From contig JAUXQH010000086.1 of assembly GCA_030685065.1 (NCBI GenBank), positions 1 to 49,296 on the forward strand: a DNA stretch of 49,296 nucleotides, written 5' to 3'. How positions within the stretch are numbered: position 1 is the stretch's first letter; each line of letters begins with the position of its first letter. The notes beneath the pieces were generated by a model. The model ran no database searches. It saw nothing but the letters and a program-made list of their open reading frames with translations, and was not told where the DNA came from. The stretch comes from Pseudomonadota bacterium. Its GTDB lineage: Bacteria > Myxococcota_A > UBA796 > SXON01. A program made the translations under genes and the position numbers. Shown piece by piece: positions 1-9,094 of the stretch.

Positions 1-964
1 CGCCCGCGACGGCGCCCTCGAGGTCCGGCGCGGCGACGCCCTGCCAGGAGGCGCCGCGGCTGCTCGCGGCGCATGCGGCGGCGCGCGGCGCCGCGTCCGA
101 CCATGCGGTGGCGGCCATCGGCGCCGCGACGCCGACCCAGCCCGGCTCGAGGAAGCCCGCCAGGCCGTGCGCCGCATCGCTCGTGGCGGCGACCGCGATC
201 CGCGCTTCGACCCCGAGCTCCTGCCACAAGAGCCGCGCGATCCGCTCGGCGGCGGGGAGCGCCCCGACCCCGAGCGCGAGCGTGCTCGGCAGGCGCACGA
301 GCAGGGCCCCGCGCGACGCGGCCCCGCGCCCCGGCGTGACCGCGCCGAACCAGGACTCCAGCCGCCGCGCGACCTCGGCCGTGAGGTCGAGCCCGCCCGA
401 GGGCGCGTGGGCGACGAGCTCCGGGCAGTGGCGACGCGCCAGGGGGAGGGACATGCCGCGCGTGACGCCCCGCGCCCGGGCGGCCGGCGAAACGGCGCGC
501 ACCCAACGGTCGGCCACGACGACAGGCCCGTGCCCCGCGGCCGGCGTGACCAGCCGCAGGGTAGACCACGCCAGTGCGGTCGGGCGCACGCAGACCCAGG
601 CCCCCGCGCCGTCCCCGATGGGCTCCGGGCGGATCGCGTGGGTGGGGCCGCGGGGGGGCGGGACCGGGCGCAGCCACGCCGCGACGCCGCCCGCCGGGAC
701 CCAGCGGGCGGGCGCGCAGGGCTCGCCCGCGGGCTCGGCCCGCAGATCCATCCCCACCCGGCGGCCGAACAGCGGGTGCCCGAAGCCTCGGGGCACGAGC
801 ACGGTGGCGGCGCCGCCCACCTCGGGGAGCGCGAGCGTCACATCACCCGGCTGATCGCGAGGCGCGAATGCCCGCCCGCCGCGACGGGCCAGGCGGAGCT
901 CCATCGGTACGGGGAGGGCGGCGGCGCCGATGCGAGGGGGGGCAACGAGGGCGAACGGCAACAT
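1..964 (-). CDS. Y-family DNA polymerase-like (ImuB-like?) protein, partial
   Basis: An open frame runs leftward off the window edge with no stop, so the C-terminus is missing. I chose ATG at 964 because GGAGA lies 5 nt upstream; ATG at 979 in the same frame is possible. After about 130 unrecognised N-terminal residues comes a stretch resembling the palm/fingers of Y-family polymerases: VVVADRWVRAVSPAARARGV, then GMSLPLARRHCPEL, and later a block around ARIAVAATSDAAHGLAG that resembles the family's 'sigiA..k..A..A' motif. The usual acidic catalytic residues (a DxDxF-like start and a second carboxylate pair) are not visible. If the assignment is right this is a non-catalytic, ImuB-like accessory factor of mutagenic repair. 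It is preceded by a Fe-S nuclease gene on the same strand and by two palindromes. The family assignment is moderate and rests on motif resemblance only. Confidence 0.5.
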   Translation of the reverse strand, partial: MLPFALVAPPRIGAAALPVPMELRLARRGGRAFAPRDQPGDVTLALPEVGGAATVLVPRGFGHPLFGRRVGMDLRAEPAGEPCAPARWVPAGGVAAWLRPVPPPRGPTHAIRPEPIGDGAGAWVCVRPTALAWSTLRLVTPAAGHGPVVVADRWVRAVSPAARARGVTRGMSLPLARRHCPELVAHAPSGGLDLTAEVARRLESWFGAVTPGRGAASRGALLVRLPSTLALGVGALPAAERIARLLWQELGVEARIAVAATSDAAHGLAGFLEPGWVGVAAPMAATAWSDAAPRAAACAASSRGASWQGVAAPDLEGAVAG

Positions 965-991
965 GCGCGTCTCCGGCATGTTCCCAATCTA

Positions 992-1008
992 CTGAACTGG
1001 AGCTTCAG
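992..1008. promoter_or_regulatory. Inverted repeat CTGAA-N7-TTCAG, possible SOS-type operator
   Basis: A dyad with 5-bp arms and a 7-bp spacer lies 28 bp upstream of the chosen start of the polymerase-like gene. The half-site GTTCAG on the minus strand resembles the right half of the LexA box I recall for Myxococcus, but the spacing is one base longer. Assignment as a LexA site is inference from resemblance and from the kind of gene downstream. Confidence 0.3.
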
Positions 1009-1010
1009 GT

Positions 1011-1031
1011 GGCGGACAGATTCTGTCCGCC
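1011..1031. promoter_or_regulatory. Perfect 21-bp palindrome (10-bp arms, 1-bp centre)
   Basis: GGCGGACAGA and TCTGTCCGCC flank a single T. It sits 3 bp beyond the stop codon of the nuclease gene and about 47 bp before the start of the polymerase-like gene. A one-base centre makes a hairpin terminator unlikely and a dimer-binding operator more plausible. No U-tract follows on the minus strand. Confidence 0.4.
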
Positions 1032-1034
1032 CCC

Positions 1035-1952
1035 TCAGGTTTCTCGCGCGCAGCTCCGCCGGAACGAACACCACCGGCACCGGGAGTCTCCCTCCGGCAC
1101 CATCGGGTAGTCCTCGCGCTCGGCCACGTTGCCCGGCACGTCCCGCAGCTTCTCGCGCATCTGGGTCACGCCGGCCTCGATCTCCTCCCGCGCGGCCTCG
1201 ATCGCGGCGGGCCCCACCGCGTGCGTGGTCTCCACGGCGTGGCGGAGGTTGACGTGCATCGCCTTGACCCGGTCGGTCGGCACGCCGAGCTCCTGGGTGG
1301 CGTAGATCCCGTACACGCCGAGCTGGGCCGCGATCTCGTCGTTGCTGTGGGCCTCGCCGGTCTTCCAGTCGATGATGACGACGCCACCGTTGCCGTCCGC
1401 CATGAGCACGTCGAGCGCGGCGTACACCTCTGTGCTCCCGACGCGGAACCGCCGGAGCTCCTCGACCTCCATCACGCGGCCGGGCACCTGCCCGATGCGC
1501 CGGAAGATGCGGTTCTCGTAGAGCCCGCGCACCTGCCGCTCGATCTCCGCGATGGCGGCCTCCCACGCGGAGGGGTCGACCGGCTCACCGTAGTAGTGCT
1601 CGCGAAACCCGGTGCGCTTCGCGGCGCGCTGCAGCCAGTCCCCCGTGCGGGAGCCCTCGATGTCGTTCCGCGCGCGGGTCAGGGTGGTCCGCACCGCCGC
1701 CTCCAGATCGAGCGGCCGCTGCCCGACGATGCGCCGGATCCCCTCCTCGGCGGCCCCGTGCACGACGGTGCCGATCCACATCGCCCGCGTCGTCAGCTTT
1801 TTCTGCACGTAGGCGTCACGGATGGGCGCGGGCACGTCCCTCGACCAGCCCCCCCACGAGCCGTAGTAGGTGTACCAGTAGGCGCGCGGGCAGGCGGCGA
1901 AGGTGCGCGAACGCGAGTGCGACCACACGAGCTCGTTGATGAGGTCTGCCAC
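1035..1952 (-). CDS. PD-(D/E)XK nuclease, RecB/Cas4-like with Fe-S cluster
   Basis: This 305-residue protein starts at GTG 1952, which has GGGAG 5 nt upstream; the longer open frame to 2312 lacks family features. A Cas4/AddB-type layout is visible. Cys21 lies in a CPRAYWYTYY segment, and Cys292, Cys295 and Cys301 lie at the extreme C-terminus (CRWCSFRRSC), the usual four ligands of a [4Fe-4S] staple. The nuclease core has GTVVHG with His65, Asp181 in YAALDVL, Asp195-x-Lys197 in IIDWKTG, and Gln210 in the following helix. It is predicted to be a DNA exonuclease or single-strand nuclease acting in recombination or repair. No Cas1/Cas2 or CRISPR array is nearby, so a CRISPR role is not supported. 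It lies upstream of the polymerase-like gene on the same strand. Confidence 0.82.
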   Translation of the reverse strand: MADLINELVWSHSRSRTFAACPRAYWYTYYGSWGGWSRDVPAPIRDAYVQKKLTTRAMWIGTVVHGAAEEGIRRIVGQRPLDLEAAVRTTLTRARNDIEGSRTGDWLQRAAKRTGFREHYYGEPVDPSAWEAAIAEIERQVRGLYENRIFRRIGQVPGRVMEVEELRRFRVGSTEVYAALDVLMADGNGGVVIIDWKTGEAHSNDEIAAQLGVYGIYATQELGVPTDRVKAMHVNLRHAVETTHAVGPAAIEAAREEIEAGVTQMREKLRDVPGNVAEREDYPMVPEGDSRCRWCSFRRSCARET

Positions 1953-2178
1953 GCGCGCTCCCGGATTCGACGGGATCCGGCCGCTCGCCGGCCCGCTCGA
2001 AGGTGCGGACTTATCCGGCGAGGGATGAAGGCACCGGCCTGCGGTGTCCTCTTCCATGAAGGGTGGAGTGAGAGGGGCCTCTCCGGTGGCCGATCGCTCG
2101 CGAAGAGTGGTCCTGGTCCCTCTCCTCCGCCCTATTTTCTCGAGGGGCCGGCTCGAAGCGCCGGGCTCGAGCGCGGGG

Positions 2179-2808
2179 CTACTCCGGCAGCGGCACCACG
2201 TAGAGCGGCGCCAGGCGGTACAGCCCATCGGGCGGGGGGAGCACGGCGGTGTCGTCCCCCAGCAGGTCCGAAGCGGTGCCGGCGTAGCCGAACACCGTGA
2301 TGTCGCCACCATCGGCCTGGAGCCACGCGCCGAAGAGGGAGTCGGCGATGGCGTCGTGGCCGACGCTGCCGAGGCGCGCGCGCGCGTCCGGGTGGAGCGG
2401 GCCCACGCCCAGGAGGAGCGTGTCCGGTAGGGTGGCGCAGGGCGCGTTCGCCGAGCGCACGGGGACGGCCCACCAGACCGTTTCCGAGTCGGGCTCGGCC
2501 TCGGCGGCGGTCACCTGGTCGGGGGAGACGGCCACCACGCAGCTGATGCGCTCGAGGTCGGCGTCGATGATCTCGACGGAGATGGAGGCGGCGTCCGGCG
2601 TCGCCACGCCGCCCGCTACCGTCAGGTCCGCGCGGACGACGTACCAGGCCGGGTCGGTCGCCTCTTCGGTGTCGGCGCTGTCGTCCACAGCGGAGTCATC
2701 CGCGTCGGTCGCGCCGGCGGTGTCATCCTTCGCGTAGTCGCCCGCGGACAGGTCGTAGTCGGCGCAGCCGACCAACAGGACGAGGGGAAGCAGGTGCATT
2801 TTTTTCAT
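2179..2808 (-). CDS. Putative lipoprotein, function unknown
   Basis: This 209-residue protein begins MKKMHLLPLVLLVGC, a short signal peptide ending in a lipobox (LVGC). An acidic D/T/S/A-rich tether of about 35 residues follows, then a folded region of about 150 residues with no motif I recognise. A GGGGTG-like ribosome site precedes the start. Met4 is an alternative start that would keep the lipobox. The acidic tether after the lipidated Cys matches the design of several other lipoproteins in this window, which suggests surface or periplasmic display. The next gene on the same strand also encodes a lipoprotein, 58 bp upstream, so the two may be co-transcribed. Confidence 0.7.
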   Translation of the reverse strand: MKKMHLLPLVLLVGCADYDLSAGDYAKDDTAGATDADDSAVDDSADTEEATDPAWYVVRADLTVAGGVATPDAASISVEIIDADLERISCVVAVSPDQVTAAEAEPDSETVWWAVPVRSANAPCATLPDTLLLGVGPLHPDARARLGSVGHDAIADSLFGAWLQADGGDITVFGYAGTASDLLGDDTAVLPPPDGLYRLAPLYVVPLPE

Positions 2809-2866
2809 TGGTCACCCCGGTCGGCCCTGACCCCGGTAACGTGAGGCCACCATAGCCCCGACCCGG

Positions 2867-3400
2867 TCAATCCCGCAAATCCCACGCGTAGGCGGGCCAG
2901 AGCGTGTAGGCCTGGCCGGTGCTCCAGCCGGGCGCGCCGAGGTCCCCCGCCCAGTCCAGCGCCTCGTCATACGCAAAACCGTAGGCCTCCATCTCCACGC
3001 CGTCCACCGAGAGGTACCAGCCGAGGCTCCGGCCTGGGTACGGGTCGAGGTCGGCCAGGGCGTCCGGCACGTCCCCGAGGCCGATGGCGCGCGGGGTCGT
3101 GTAGGCGGTGTCCGTGTCGAGCGGCGCCGCGCAGTCGGACTCGAGCTCCGCCACGTCGATCGTGTAGGCGACCGTGCACCCCTCACAGCCGGGGAGGGCC
3201 GCGGTGACCGCGCCCGTGACCAGCTGGGCGCGCGCGCACACGAAGGCGTCCGGGTCTCCCGAGCGCGCCCACGCGGGGCTGAAGAACTCCCAGGTCTGCG
3301 TGCCGCTCAAGCCGGTCTCGGAGGGGATCAGGGACGCGTGGTGCACCGCCCACTCGGGGGCGTCGGAGGCACAGCCGGCGACCAGGAACAACCAGTACAT
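2867..3400 (-). CDS. Small putative lipoprotein, function unknown
   Basis: This 177-residue protein begins MYWLFLVAGC, a very short but plausible lipoprotein signal (lipobox VAGC). The mature part contains four further Cys residues (in VCARAQ, PGCEGC and SDCAA), possibly forming disulfides outside the cytoplasm, and aromatic-rich C-terminal segments. I recognise no family. It lies between a large TPR protein and another small lipoprotein, all on the minus strand. Confidence 0.62.
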   Translation of the reverse strand: MYWLFLVAGCASDAPEWAVHHASLIPSETGLSGTQTWEFFSPAWARSGDPDAFVCARAQLVTGAVTAALPGCEGCTVAYTIDVAELESDCAAPLDTDTAYTTPRAIGLGDVPDALADLDPYPGRSLGWYLSVDGVEMEAYGFAYDEALDWAGDLGAPGWSTGQAYTLWPAYAWDLRD

Positions 3401-3443
3401 TCAAGGCCCCGGGTGAGGACGGACCCGCGTGCGCGGAGGGTGG

Positions 3444-6413
3444 CTAACGGACGCCGAGCGTATCTTTGGCGCGTGTCGCCCGCGGACCGCTCGGGGCGAG
3501 GGCGAGGAAGTTCCGCCAGGCGGCGCCGGACCGGGCGAAGCCGTCCCGAGCATCGAGGTAGAACCGGCCCTTCTCGTACCATGCCAGCCCGAGCTCGGGG
3601 CCGAGCTGGACGGCGCGATCGAAGTGCTGGGCGGCGAGGGCCTTGCGGTCGGCGGTCTCGAAGTAGCGGCCGGCGAACACGTGGACCGCGGGATCCTCCG
3701 CGTTGGCCGCCAGGGCCTCGACGATGAAGGCATCCCCGTCGGGTGCGCCCGAGACCAGCGCCTGCATCGCGAGGAGCCGCGGCGTGAGGCGCCGTTCGAA
3801 CGGATCGGCCGAGGCGCTGGTGGCGGCGATCGCGAGCTTCAGCGCGCCGAGCGCGTCGGGGGAGCGGTCCTGCACGGCGAGCAGCGCGGCCGCGTAGGTG
3901 CCGAGCGGCGTGGCGGCCTGGGGCGGGAGGAGCTGCACGCCGGGGGGCTCCTGGTTGCCCCACACGCTCACGAGGGTCTCGAGGACCGGCGTGAGGTTGG
4001 GGAGCATGCGCGCGGCCTCGAGGCGCAGCACGGCCTCATCGGCCTCCTCCACGCGGTCGAGCTCGAGCAGCACGAGCACGTAGGCGGCCTGCGCTTCGGC
4101 CGCGCCGGGGCGCGCGGTCACGACGCTGTTCAGCTCGTGGAGGGCCGCGGTGAGCTGCTCGGCTGCGGCGAGGTCAGCCGCGCGGAGAAAGAGGAGGTCG
4201 GGATTGGCGCCGTCCCGCGACAGGCCGCGCTCGATGGCCTCGCTCGCGTCAGCGCTGGACCCGAGCGCGAGGAAGGCCAGCGCCCGCAGCGCCTGGAGCC
4301 GGCCTTCGAGGCGCGGCGCGAGGTTGTCACCCGCGGGGCTCTGGAGGAACTGGTCGACCGCGGAGACGACCTTGGCGGGCGGCTCTTCCGCGAGCTGCAG
4401 GGCCAGGACCCGCGCGGCGGCGTGGTCGGGGGCGGTCGCGGGGGAGGCCGAGAGGAGCGCCTGGACGAGCGCGCGGGCCTCGTCGTGGCGGCCGGCGGCG
4501 TCGAGCACCTCGGCGCGGGCGAGGCTGTACCGCGGCTGATCGGGGTGATCCATGTCGTCGAAGTGCTCGAGCGCGCGGTCGAGATCGCCGCCGCGGGCCG
4601 CGATCCGCCCGAAGAGCAGCCTCTCCTCGTCGTCCTCGGGGCGCTCCCGCGCCAGGGCCGCGCTGGCGCCCGCTACGTCCTGGCGGGCGAGCGCTTCTCC
4701 CGCGCGAAGGATGGCGAGGCGGTGGAGGTCGAACTGGGTCGGCTTCGCCAGGCTCTCGCGCACCTTGGCGATGCGCGTGGGGTCCCCGTTGTAGTCCGAC
4801 CACAGGACGAGCTGGGTCTCCGCGAGGGCGGCGCGGACGTCCGCGATTTCGCTCGCGCGGTCCCCGAGCGCGACGCGCTGCTCCAGGCGGCCTTCTTGCG
4901 TGAGCAGGGCGTTGTAGTCCTCCTCTGCGAGGGCACGCACCAGCTCGTCGCGCACGGTGCTGGCCCCCGAGCGCGCGCCCAGGCTGCCGACGAGCACGAC
5001 GCCCACGAGCAACACGACGGCGGCGAACAACGCGGCCGCGGCGAGCAGCACGCGCGGCAGCAGGCCGCCCGACGACGGGCCTTGCGGCACCGGATCGTCC
5101 TGCAGATAGTCCGGATCGACCTGGTCCCGCGAGATCGGCGTGGGGTGCTTCTCGATGACCTCGATGGGCTTGCCGAAGGTGGCCGCCGCCTCTCGCTGCG
5201 GCTCCGGCGCGGGCGAGCCGCCGCGGGTCATGACGACGACGTTCTCGTCTTCTGCTTCCTGTAGATCGTCCGGTGTGTCGGCCAGATCGCTCGTGCTCGT
5301 GACGCCCATCGAGGCCTGCCACGCCCGGAGGTTCAGCGTCTCGCGGAGGCCGCCGTCTCCGCCGTCCTCCTTCTTGCGGTGGAGCTGGTGCGGACGGTCC
5401 TCCCCGGGGCGGAGGACGAGCAGGATCTGCGTGTCGTTCGAGTCGGAGCTGCGGGCCTCCCCGAGCAGCTGGAGGCCCGGATCGGTGCCCTCGGCGGAGG
5501 GGCTGATCATCTCGGCGGCGGACGCGAGGCCCGACGCATGGGTCGCCTCGTGACGATCCTCCCCCGTGTCGTCATCCGCCGGGGGGCTGTCCCCGCCGCC
5601 CTTGGGCAGCCCGCGGGGCGCGTGCTTGAAGAGCGCGGGGAAGTTTGTCGACTCGGCGGTGTCCGGATCGAGATCGGCCGCGCGCAGGCCGAAGCTCTCG
5701 GTGTGCTCCGGCTCGTCCATCGAGTGGTCCAGCACGAGGTGGGTGGACGGGGGCAGGAGCGAGGCGACGAGGGCCTCGACCGTCTGGGTGCCGGCGCCGA
5801 AGTCACCCGCGAGGCTCCAGAGGAGCTCCTTGACGCGCGCGTTGTTCGGCTCCGCGCGCTTGAGACGCTCGAGGATGCCCGTGGCGCGGAGGAAGCTGCC
5901 GGTCGCCAGGAAGCGCTCTGCCAGCATCAGCAGCTTTCCCGGATCCCCCTCGCGCTCGATCCCGCGCGCCAGCGCCTCGGGGCGCACGGGATCGGCCTGG
6001 GCGCGGGCCCAGAGGGCCTCGATGTCGTCGCGACCGGGGCCCCCGAGGAGCTGGTCGCGGAGCTGCTGGAGCGGCTTGCGCGCCTTGAGGGGCCAGCCGC
6101 GCTCGAGGTAGATCTCCGCCTGGAGCATCAGGGCGTCGGTCTGGTCGAGGTCCGCCTCCAACACTTCTCGCGTGCGGTTGAGCGCGCGGTCCATCAGGCG
6201 GAGGTGGAAGAACGCCCGGGCTTCGGAGAGGCGCGCGCGCGGAGTGGGCGTGCCTTGAGCCGCCCACGCCTCTACGATCCGCACCACGCCGATGTAGTCA
6301 CCGCGGGTGGCCAAGGTGGCCACGGACTCGTCGAGGTGCTGGCCCCCCCCCTGGGCCGCGCCTGGAGCGTGGGTGGCGGGATGGGGGGACGGGAGGGGGG
6401 ACGAGTGGGGCAT
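3444..6413 (-). CDS. Large TPR-repeat protein with one membrane segment
   Basis: About 989 residues from Met at 6413. The frame is also open to an ATG at 6464, but that codon abuts the arm of a strong hairpin and has no ribosome site; neither start has a clear Shine-Dalgarno. Helical A/L/R/E-rich repeats typical of tetratricopeptides fill the N-terminal ~200 residues and most of the C-terminal half. One hydrophobic segment ([20 protein letters not shown]) lies near the middle. Between the first repeats and the membrane segment is an acidic linker of low complexity. The likely topology is an N-terminal cytoplasmic TPR block, one transmembrane helix and a long periplasmic TPR block, suggesting a scaffold for an envelope complex. 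No catalytic motif is visible. Confidence 0.72.
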   Translation of the reverse strand: MPHSSPLPSPHPATHAPGAAQGGGQHLDESVATLATRGDYIGVVRIVEAWAAQGTPTPRARLSEARAFFHLRLMDRALNRTREVLEADLDQTDALMLQAEIYLERGWPLKARKPLQQLRDQLLGGPGRDDIEALWARAQADPVRPEALARGIEREGDPGKLLMLAERFLATGSFLRATGILERLKRAEPNNARVKELLWSLAGDFGAGTQTVEALVASLLPPSTHLVLDHSMDEPEHTESFGLRAADLDPDTAESTNFPALFKHAPRGLPKGGGDSPPADDDTGEDRHEATHASGLASAAEMISPSAEGTDPGLQLLGEARSSDSNDTQILLVLRPGEDRPHQLHRKKEDGGDGGLRETLNLRAWQASMGVTSTSDLADTPDDLQEAEDENVVVMTRGGSPAPEPQREAAATFGKPIEVIEKHPTPISRDQVDPDYLQDDPVPQGPSSGGLLPRVLLAAAALFAAVVLLVGVVLVGSLGARSGASTVRDELVRALAEEDYNALLTQEGRLEQRVALGDRASEIADVRAALAETQLVLWSDYNGDPTRIAKVRESLAKPTQFDLHRLAILRAGEALARQDVAGASAALARERPEDDEERLLFGRIAARGGDLDRALEHFDDMDHPDQPRYSLARAEVLDAAGRHDEARALVQALLSASPATAPDHAAARVLALQLAEEPPAKVVSAVDQFLQSPAGDNLAPRLEGRLQALRALAFLALGSSADASEAIERGLSRDGANPDLLFLRAADLAAAEQLTAALHELNSVVTARPGAAEAQAAYVLVLLELDRVEEADEAVLRLEAARMLPNLTPVLETLVSVWGNQEPPGVQLLPPQAATPLGTYAAALLAVQDRSPDALGALKLAIAATSASADPFERRLTPRLLAMQALVSGAPDGDAFIVEALAANAEDPAVHVFAGRYFETADRKALAAQHFDRAVQLGPELGLAWYEKGRFYLDARDGFARSGAAWRNFLALAPSGPRATRAKDTLGVR

Positions 6414-6469
6414 CACGGCGAACACGGATGATAGCAGGGCCGCCCGCCCGAGGGGGCCGGACATGGAAC

Positions 6470-6504
6470 GGGCCGGTGGGATCCGTCGGGGATCCCACCG
6501 GCCC
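6470..6504 (-). terminator. Strong hairpin after etfA (terminator-like, no U-tract)
   Basis: A perfect 15-bp stem (GGGCCGGTGGGATCC and its complement) with loop GTCGG lies 14 bp past the stop codon of etfA. No run of T follows on the minus strand, so it may terminate weakly, protect the 3' end of the mRNA, or be bidirectional. Its left arm abuts the 6464 ATG of the TPR gene, arguing against that start. Confidence 0.55.
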
Positions 6505-6518
6505 GTCAGAGGAGCGAA

Positions 6519-7508
6519 CTACGCGAGGGCCTTGGCCAATTCCTTCTGGAGCGCCGGGGCGAACTCGAACAAGTCGCCCACGTATCCGTACGTGGCGTAC
6601 TGGAAAATCGGCGCTTCAGCGTCCTTGTTGACCGCGACGATGACGCGCGAGGTGCGCATGCCGGCGAGGTGCTGGATCGCGCCGGAGATGCCGAGCGCGA
6701 TGTACAGCGAGGGGTTGACCACCTTGCCGGTCTGCCCGACCTGGTCGCCGTGGGGAGCGTAGCCCGCGTCGACCGCGGCGCGCGAGGCGCCGGGCGTGGC
6801 GTGGGCGGCCGCGGCGAGCGGACGCACGATGGCGTCGAAGCTCTCCTTCGACTTGAGCGAGCGGCCGCCCGAGACGATGCGGTCGGCTTCGGTCAGATCG
6901 ACCGCCTGGGTGGCGGGCTTCAGCGTTTCGGTGACCGTCACGTCGAGGTCGGCCTCGGTGATGCCGGCATCGACCGCGACGACCGTGGCCGACCCGCCCG
7001 GCGCGGCGCCGATCGGGAAGGAGTTCGGGCGCACCGTGAAGAGCGCGACGGCGGACTTGATCTTCACGTCCACGAGCGCCTTGCCGGCGTACACCGGGCG
7101 ACGGCCGACGATCGCGCCGCCTTCGGCGCGCAGGTCGGTGCACTCCACCGCGAGGCCGGCGCCGAGGCGCGCGGACAGGCGGGGGAAGGCCTCACGGGTC
7201 ACGCCGCCGGCCGAGCCGAGCACCACGTTGGCGCCCGAAGCGGTGATCGCGGCCGCGAGGGCCTTGACCCACGCGCCCGCCACGTACTTGCCGAACGCGG
7301 GGCCGCTCGCGACGTAGACCTTGGAGGCGCCCCAGGTGCCGAGAACGGCGCCAGCATCGGACGCGAGCTGCGTGTCACCGAGGACAACGGCGCTGACGGT
7401 GCCGCCGGTGGCGGAGGCGAGCTGGGTGGCCTTGCCGAGGAGCTCGAACGCGGACTTGCGGGGCTGACCGCCCTCGGTCTCGCAGAAAACCAGGATGTTG
7501 GTAGACAT
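6519..7508 (-). CDS. etfA: Electron transfer flavoprotein alpha subunit
   Basis: This 329-residue protein starts at [10 protein letters not shown], preceded by GAGGAG 6 nt upstream; the frame is open further but only this start fits the family. The N-terminal nucleotide-binding-like domain is followed by the C-terminal FAD domain. The latter shows the family signature: SGGRSLKS, then [20 protein letters not shown], then [12 protein letters not shown] and [16 protein letters not shown] alpha and beta form a heterodimer carrying FAD (and AMP) that accepts electrons from acyl-CoA dehydrogenases and passes them to ETF:quinone oxidoreductase. Length is normal for the family. It lies 10 bp after etfB in a tetR-etfB-etfA operon. 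No ETF:quinone oxidoreductase or dehydrogenase gene is in this window. Confidence 0.96.
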   Translation of the reverse strand: MSTNILVFCETEGGQPRKSAFELLGKATQLASATGGTVSAVVLGDTQLASDAGAVLGTWGASKVYVASGPAFGKYVAGAWVKALAAAITASGANVVLGSAGGVTREAFPRLSARLGAGLAVECTDLRAEGGAIVGRRPVYAGKALVDVKIKSAVALFTVRPNSFPIGAAPGGSATVVAVDAGITEADLDVTVTETLKPATQAVDLTEADRIVSGGRSLKSKESFDAIVRPLAAAAHATPGASRAAVDAGYAPHGDQVGQTGKVVNPSLYIALGISGAIQHLAGMRTSRVIVAVNKDAEAPIFQYATYGYVGDLFEFAPALQKELAKALA

Positions 7509-7518
7509 TTCGTACTCC

Positions 7519-8310
7519 TCAGATGACCTTGGCTTCTTCGCGCAGGAGGCGGACGAGCTCGGCCGCGACGGTCGCGGCATCGCCCTGGAGGATGCGGCCG
7601 GCCGGGCGCGCGGGGGGGAGGCTCATGGCGTCCTCGACGACGATGGCGGCGCCGGCGCCGACGGTCGACGCGTCGATCGAGAGCGCCGCGGCGTTCTTGA
7701 CGACGATCGCCTTCTTCTTCGCGGCCATGATGCCGGGGAGGGTGGCGTAGCGGGGCTCGTTCAGCCCCTTGTCGCACGTGATCACGGCGGGGAGGCGGCC
7801 GGTGACGACCTCACGCGTGCCGCCGCTCGCGGCGCGGTGCGCGGTGAACGCCTCGCCCTCGATGACGAGCTTGTCGACCCAGCTCGCCTGGCGCCAGGAC
7901 AGGAGCTCGGCCAGCATGGCGGGGACGGCGCCGGTGTCCGTGTCGACCGACTGGCGGCCGGCGAGCACCAGGCCGATGCCCTCCTGCTCGATCGCGGCGG
8001 CGAGGATGCGGGCCTTGCCCAGGGCGTCGCTGCCGGCAAAGGCCGGATCGTCCAGGCGCACGGCGCGATCGGCGCCGCGGGCGAGGGCATCCCGGATGCG
8101 GGCGTCGGCGGCGGCTTCCCCGAGGGTGAAGATCACCACCTCGGTGCCCTTTCCAGCCTGCTTGAGGCGGATGGCCTCTTCGAGGGCGTACTCGTCGTAC
8201 GGGCTGATCTCCCACTTCACGTCATCCGTGAGGATGCCCGTGGCGGTTGGGTTGACGCGGATCCGGGTGTCGGTCGCGGGAACTTGTTTGAGGCACACAC
8301 CGATCTTCAT
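7519..8310 (-). CDS. etfB: Electron transfer flavoprotein beta subunit
   Basis: This 263-residue protein starts at MKIGVCLKQVPATDT with GGAGGAAAC immediately upstream, a near-ideal ribosome site. An alternative ATG at 8325 (MSGGN) would overlap the stop of the TetR gene as ATGA. Family features include the start KQVPATDTRIRVN, SPYDEYALEEAIRLK, and the C-terminal segment PAVITCDKGLNEPRYATLPGIMAAKKK. It forms the AMP- and FAD-contacting partner of EtfA in the soluble electron carrier for fatty-acid oxidation. It is encoded immediately after the TetR regulator and before etfA, so all three are probably one transcript. Confidence 0.96.
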   Translation of the reverse strand: MKIGVCLKQVPATDTRIRVNPTATGILTDDVKWEISPYDEYALEEAIRLKQAGKGTEVVIFTLGEAAADARIRDALARGADRAVRLDDPAFAGSDALGKARILAAAIEQEGIGLVLAGRQSVDTDTGAVPAMLAELLSWRQASWVDKLVIEGEAFTAHRAASGGTREVVTGRLPAVITCDKGLNEPRYATLPGIMAAKKKAIVVKNAAALSIDASTVGAGAAIVVEDAMSLPPARPAGRILQGDAATVAAELVRLLREEAKVI

Positions 8311-8321
8311 GTTTCCTCCAC

Positions 8322-8981
8322 TCATGATTCGACTACCGTGCGGGGAACGACCGGGTGGAGCTCGATGGAGCCCGAACCGGCCATGCCCCGGATGAACACG
8401 TCGGCCACCGTGTCGGCGGTGGCCTCCAACGAAAACTTGTCGCGACGATGTTTCGCCAGCACCCACTGCATGGCCAGCTCGTCGAGGGAGCCGAAGAAGG
8501 CCCACATCAGCACGAACGGATCGAGATCGGGGCGCACCGCGCCCGTCTCCTGGCCCTCCCGCACGATGTCCGCGAAGACGCCCAGGTACTCCCAGAGCTT
8601 CTCCGGACGGTATTCCTTCAGGAACTTGTTCGAGAGGCGCAGCTCGATCTGGAGCACCTCGGCGAGGGCGCGATGATCCTCGACCTGGCGGAAGTGGTAC
8701 CGCGCGAAGATCCGCACCTTCTGCAGCGGATCGGCGACGCCCTGGAGCGCCTGCCGCACGCCTCGGATGAGGATCCCCATCTTCTCCTCGAAGATGGTGA
8801 GCAACACATCGTCTTTATTGCGGAAGTACAGGTAGATGGTGCCGTCGGCCACGCCGGCACGCCGCGCGATGTCGGAGATCCGCGCGTGGTGAAACCCCTT
8901 CTCCGCGAACACTTCGATCGCGGCGTCGAGGATCAGGTCATGTTTGTCGGTCCGCTCACGGGCGGAATCAACGGGTGGCAT
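8322..8981 (-). CDS. TetR-family regulator, FadR-like
   Basis: This 219-residue protein has the TetR N-terminal helix-turn-helix: ILDAAIEVFAEKGFHHARIS, then DIARRAGVADGTIYLYFRNK at about residues 17-57. The C-terminal all-helical ligand and dimer domain contains HFRQVEDHRALAEVLQIELR, similar in style to TetR-type fatty-acid regulators that sense acyl-CoA. It is the first gene of the operon with etfB and etfA. A palindrome CTGAAT-N4-ATTCAG lies 22 bp before its start, suggesting autoregulated repression of the etf genes. Ligand identity is inferred from the neighbours, not seen. The stop codon is 11 bp before etfB. Confidence 0.88.
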   Translation of the reverse strand: MPPVDSARERTDKHDLILDAAIEVFAEKGFHHARISDIARRAGVADGTIYLYFRNKDDVLLTIFEEKMGILIRGVRQALQGVADPLQKVRIFARYHFRQVEDHRALAEVLQIELRLSNKFLKEYRPEKLWEYLGVFADIVREGQETGAVRPDLDPFVLMWAFFGSLDELAMQWVLAKHRRDKFSLEATADTVADVFIRGMAGSGSIELHPVVPRTVVES

Positions 8982-9002
8982 GGGCGGGGTCTGCGGGGGC
9001 GA

Positions 9003-9018
9003 CTGAATGGCGATTCAG
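9003..9018. promoter_or_regulatory. Palindromic operator candidate for the TetR-etf operon
   Basis: CTGAAT-GGCG-ATTCAG has perfect 6-bp arms and lies 22 bp upstream of the TetR start. The TGAAT...ATTCA core resembles the TetR-type FadR operators of Bacillus as I recall them. Position and symmetry fit an autoregulatory site. Confidence 0.55.
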
Positions 9019-9032
9019 CCGCTTACCCGAAC

Positions 9033-9069
9033 CTCGGGCCCCTCGCAAACAATAAGGGAGGGGCCCGGG
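9033..9069 (-). terminator. Hairpin between the transaldolase-like gene and the tetR operon
   Basis: The arms CTCGGGCCCCTC and GAGGGGCCCGGG pair over 12 bp (one wobble) around a 13-nt A/G-rich loop. It lies 26 bp past the stop codon of the upstream minus-strand gene and just before the operator candidate. There is no U-tract, so termination is plausible but not assured. Confidence 0.45.
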
Positions 9070-9094
9070 CGGCGATCGGCTTCGAACGGTCGGT

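Noticed and set aside
1035..1952. Cas4 of a CRISPR-Cas system
   Set aside because: No cas1/cas2 or array is visible; it is more likely a general RecB/Cas4-like repair nuclease.
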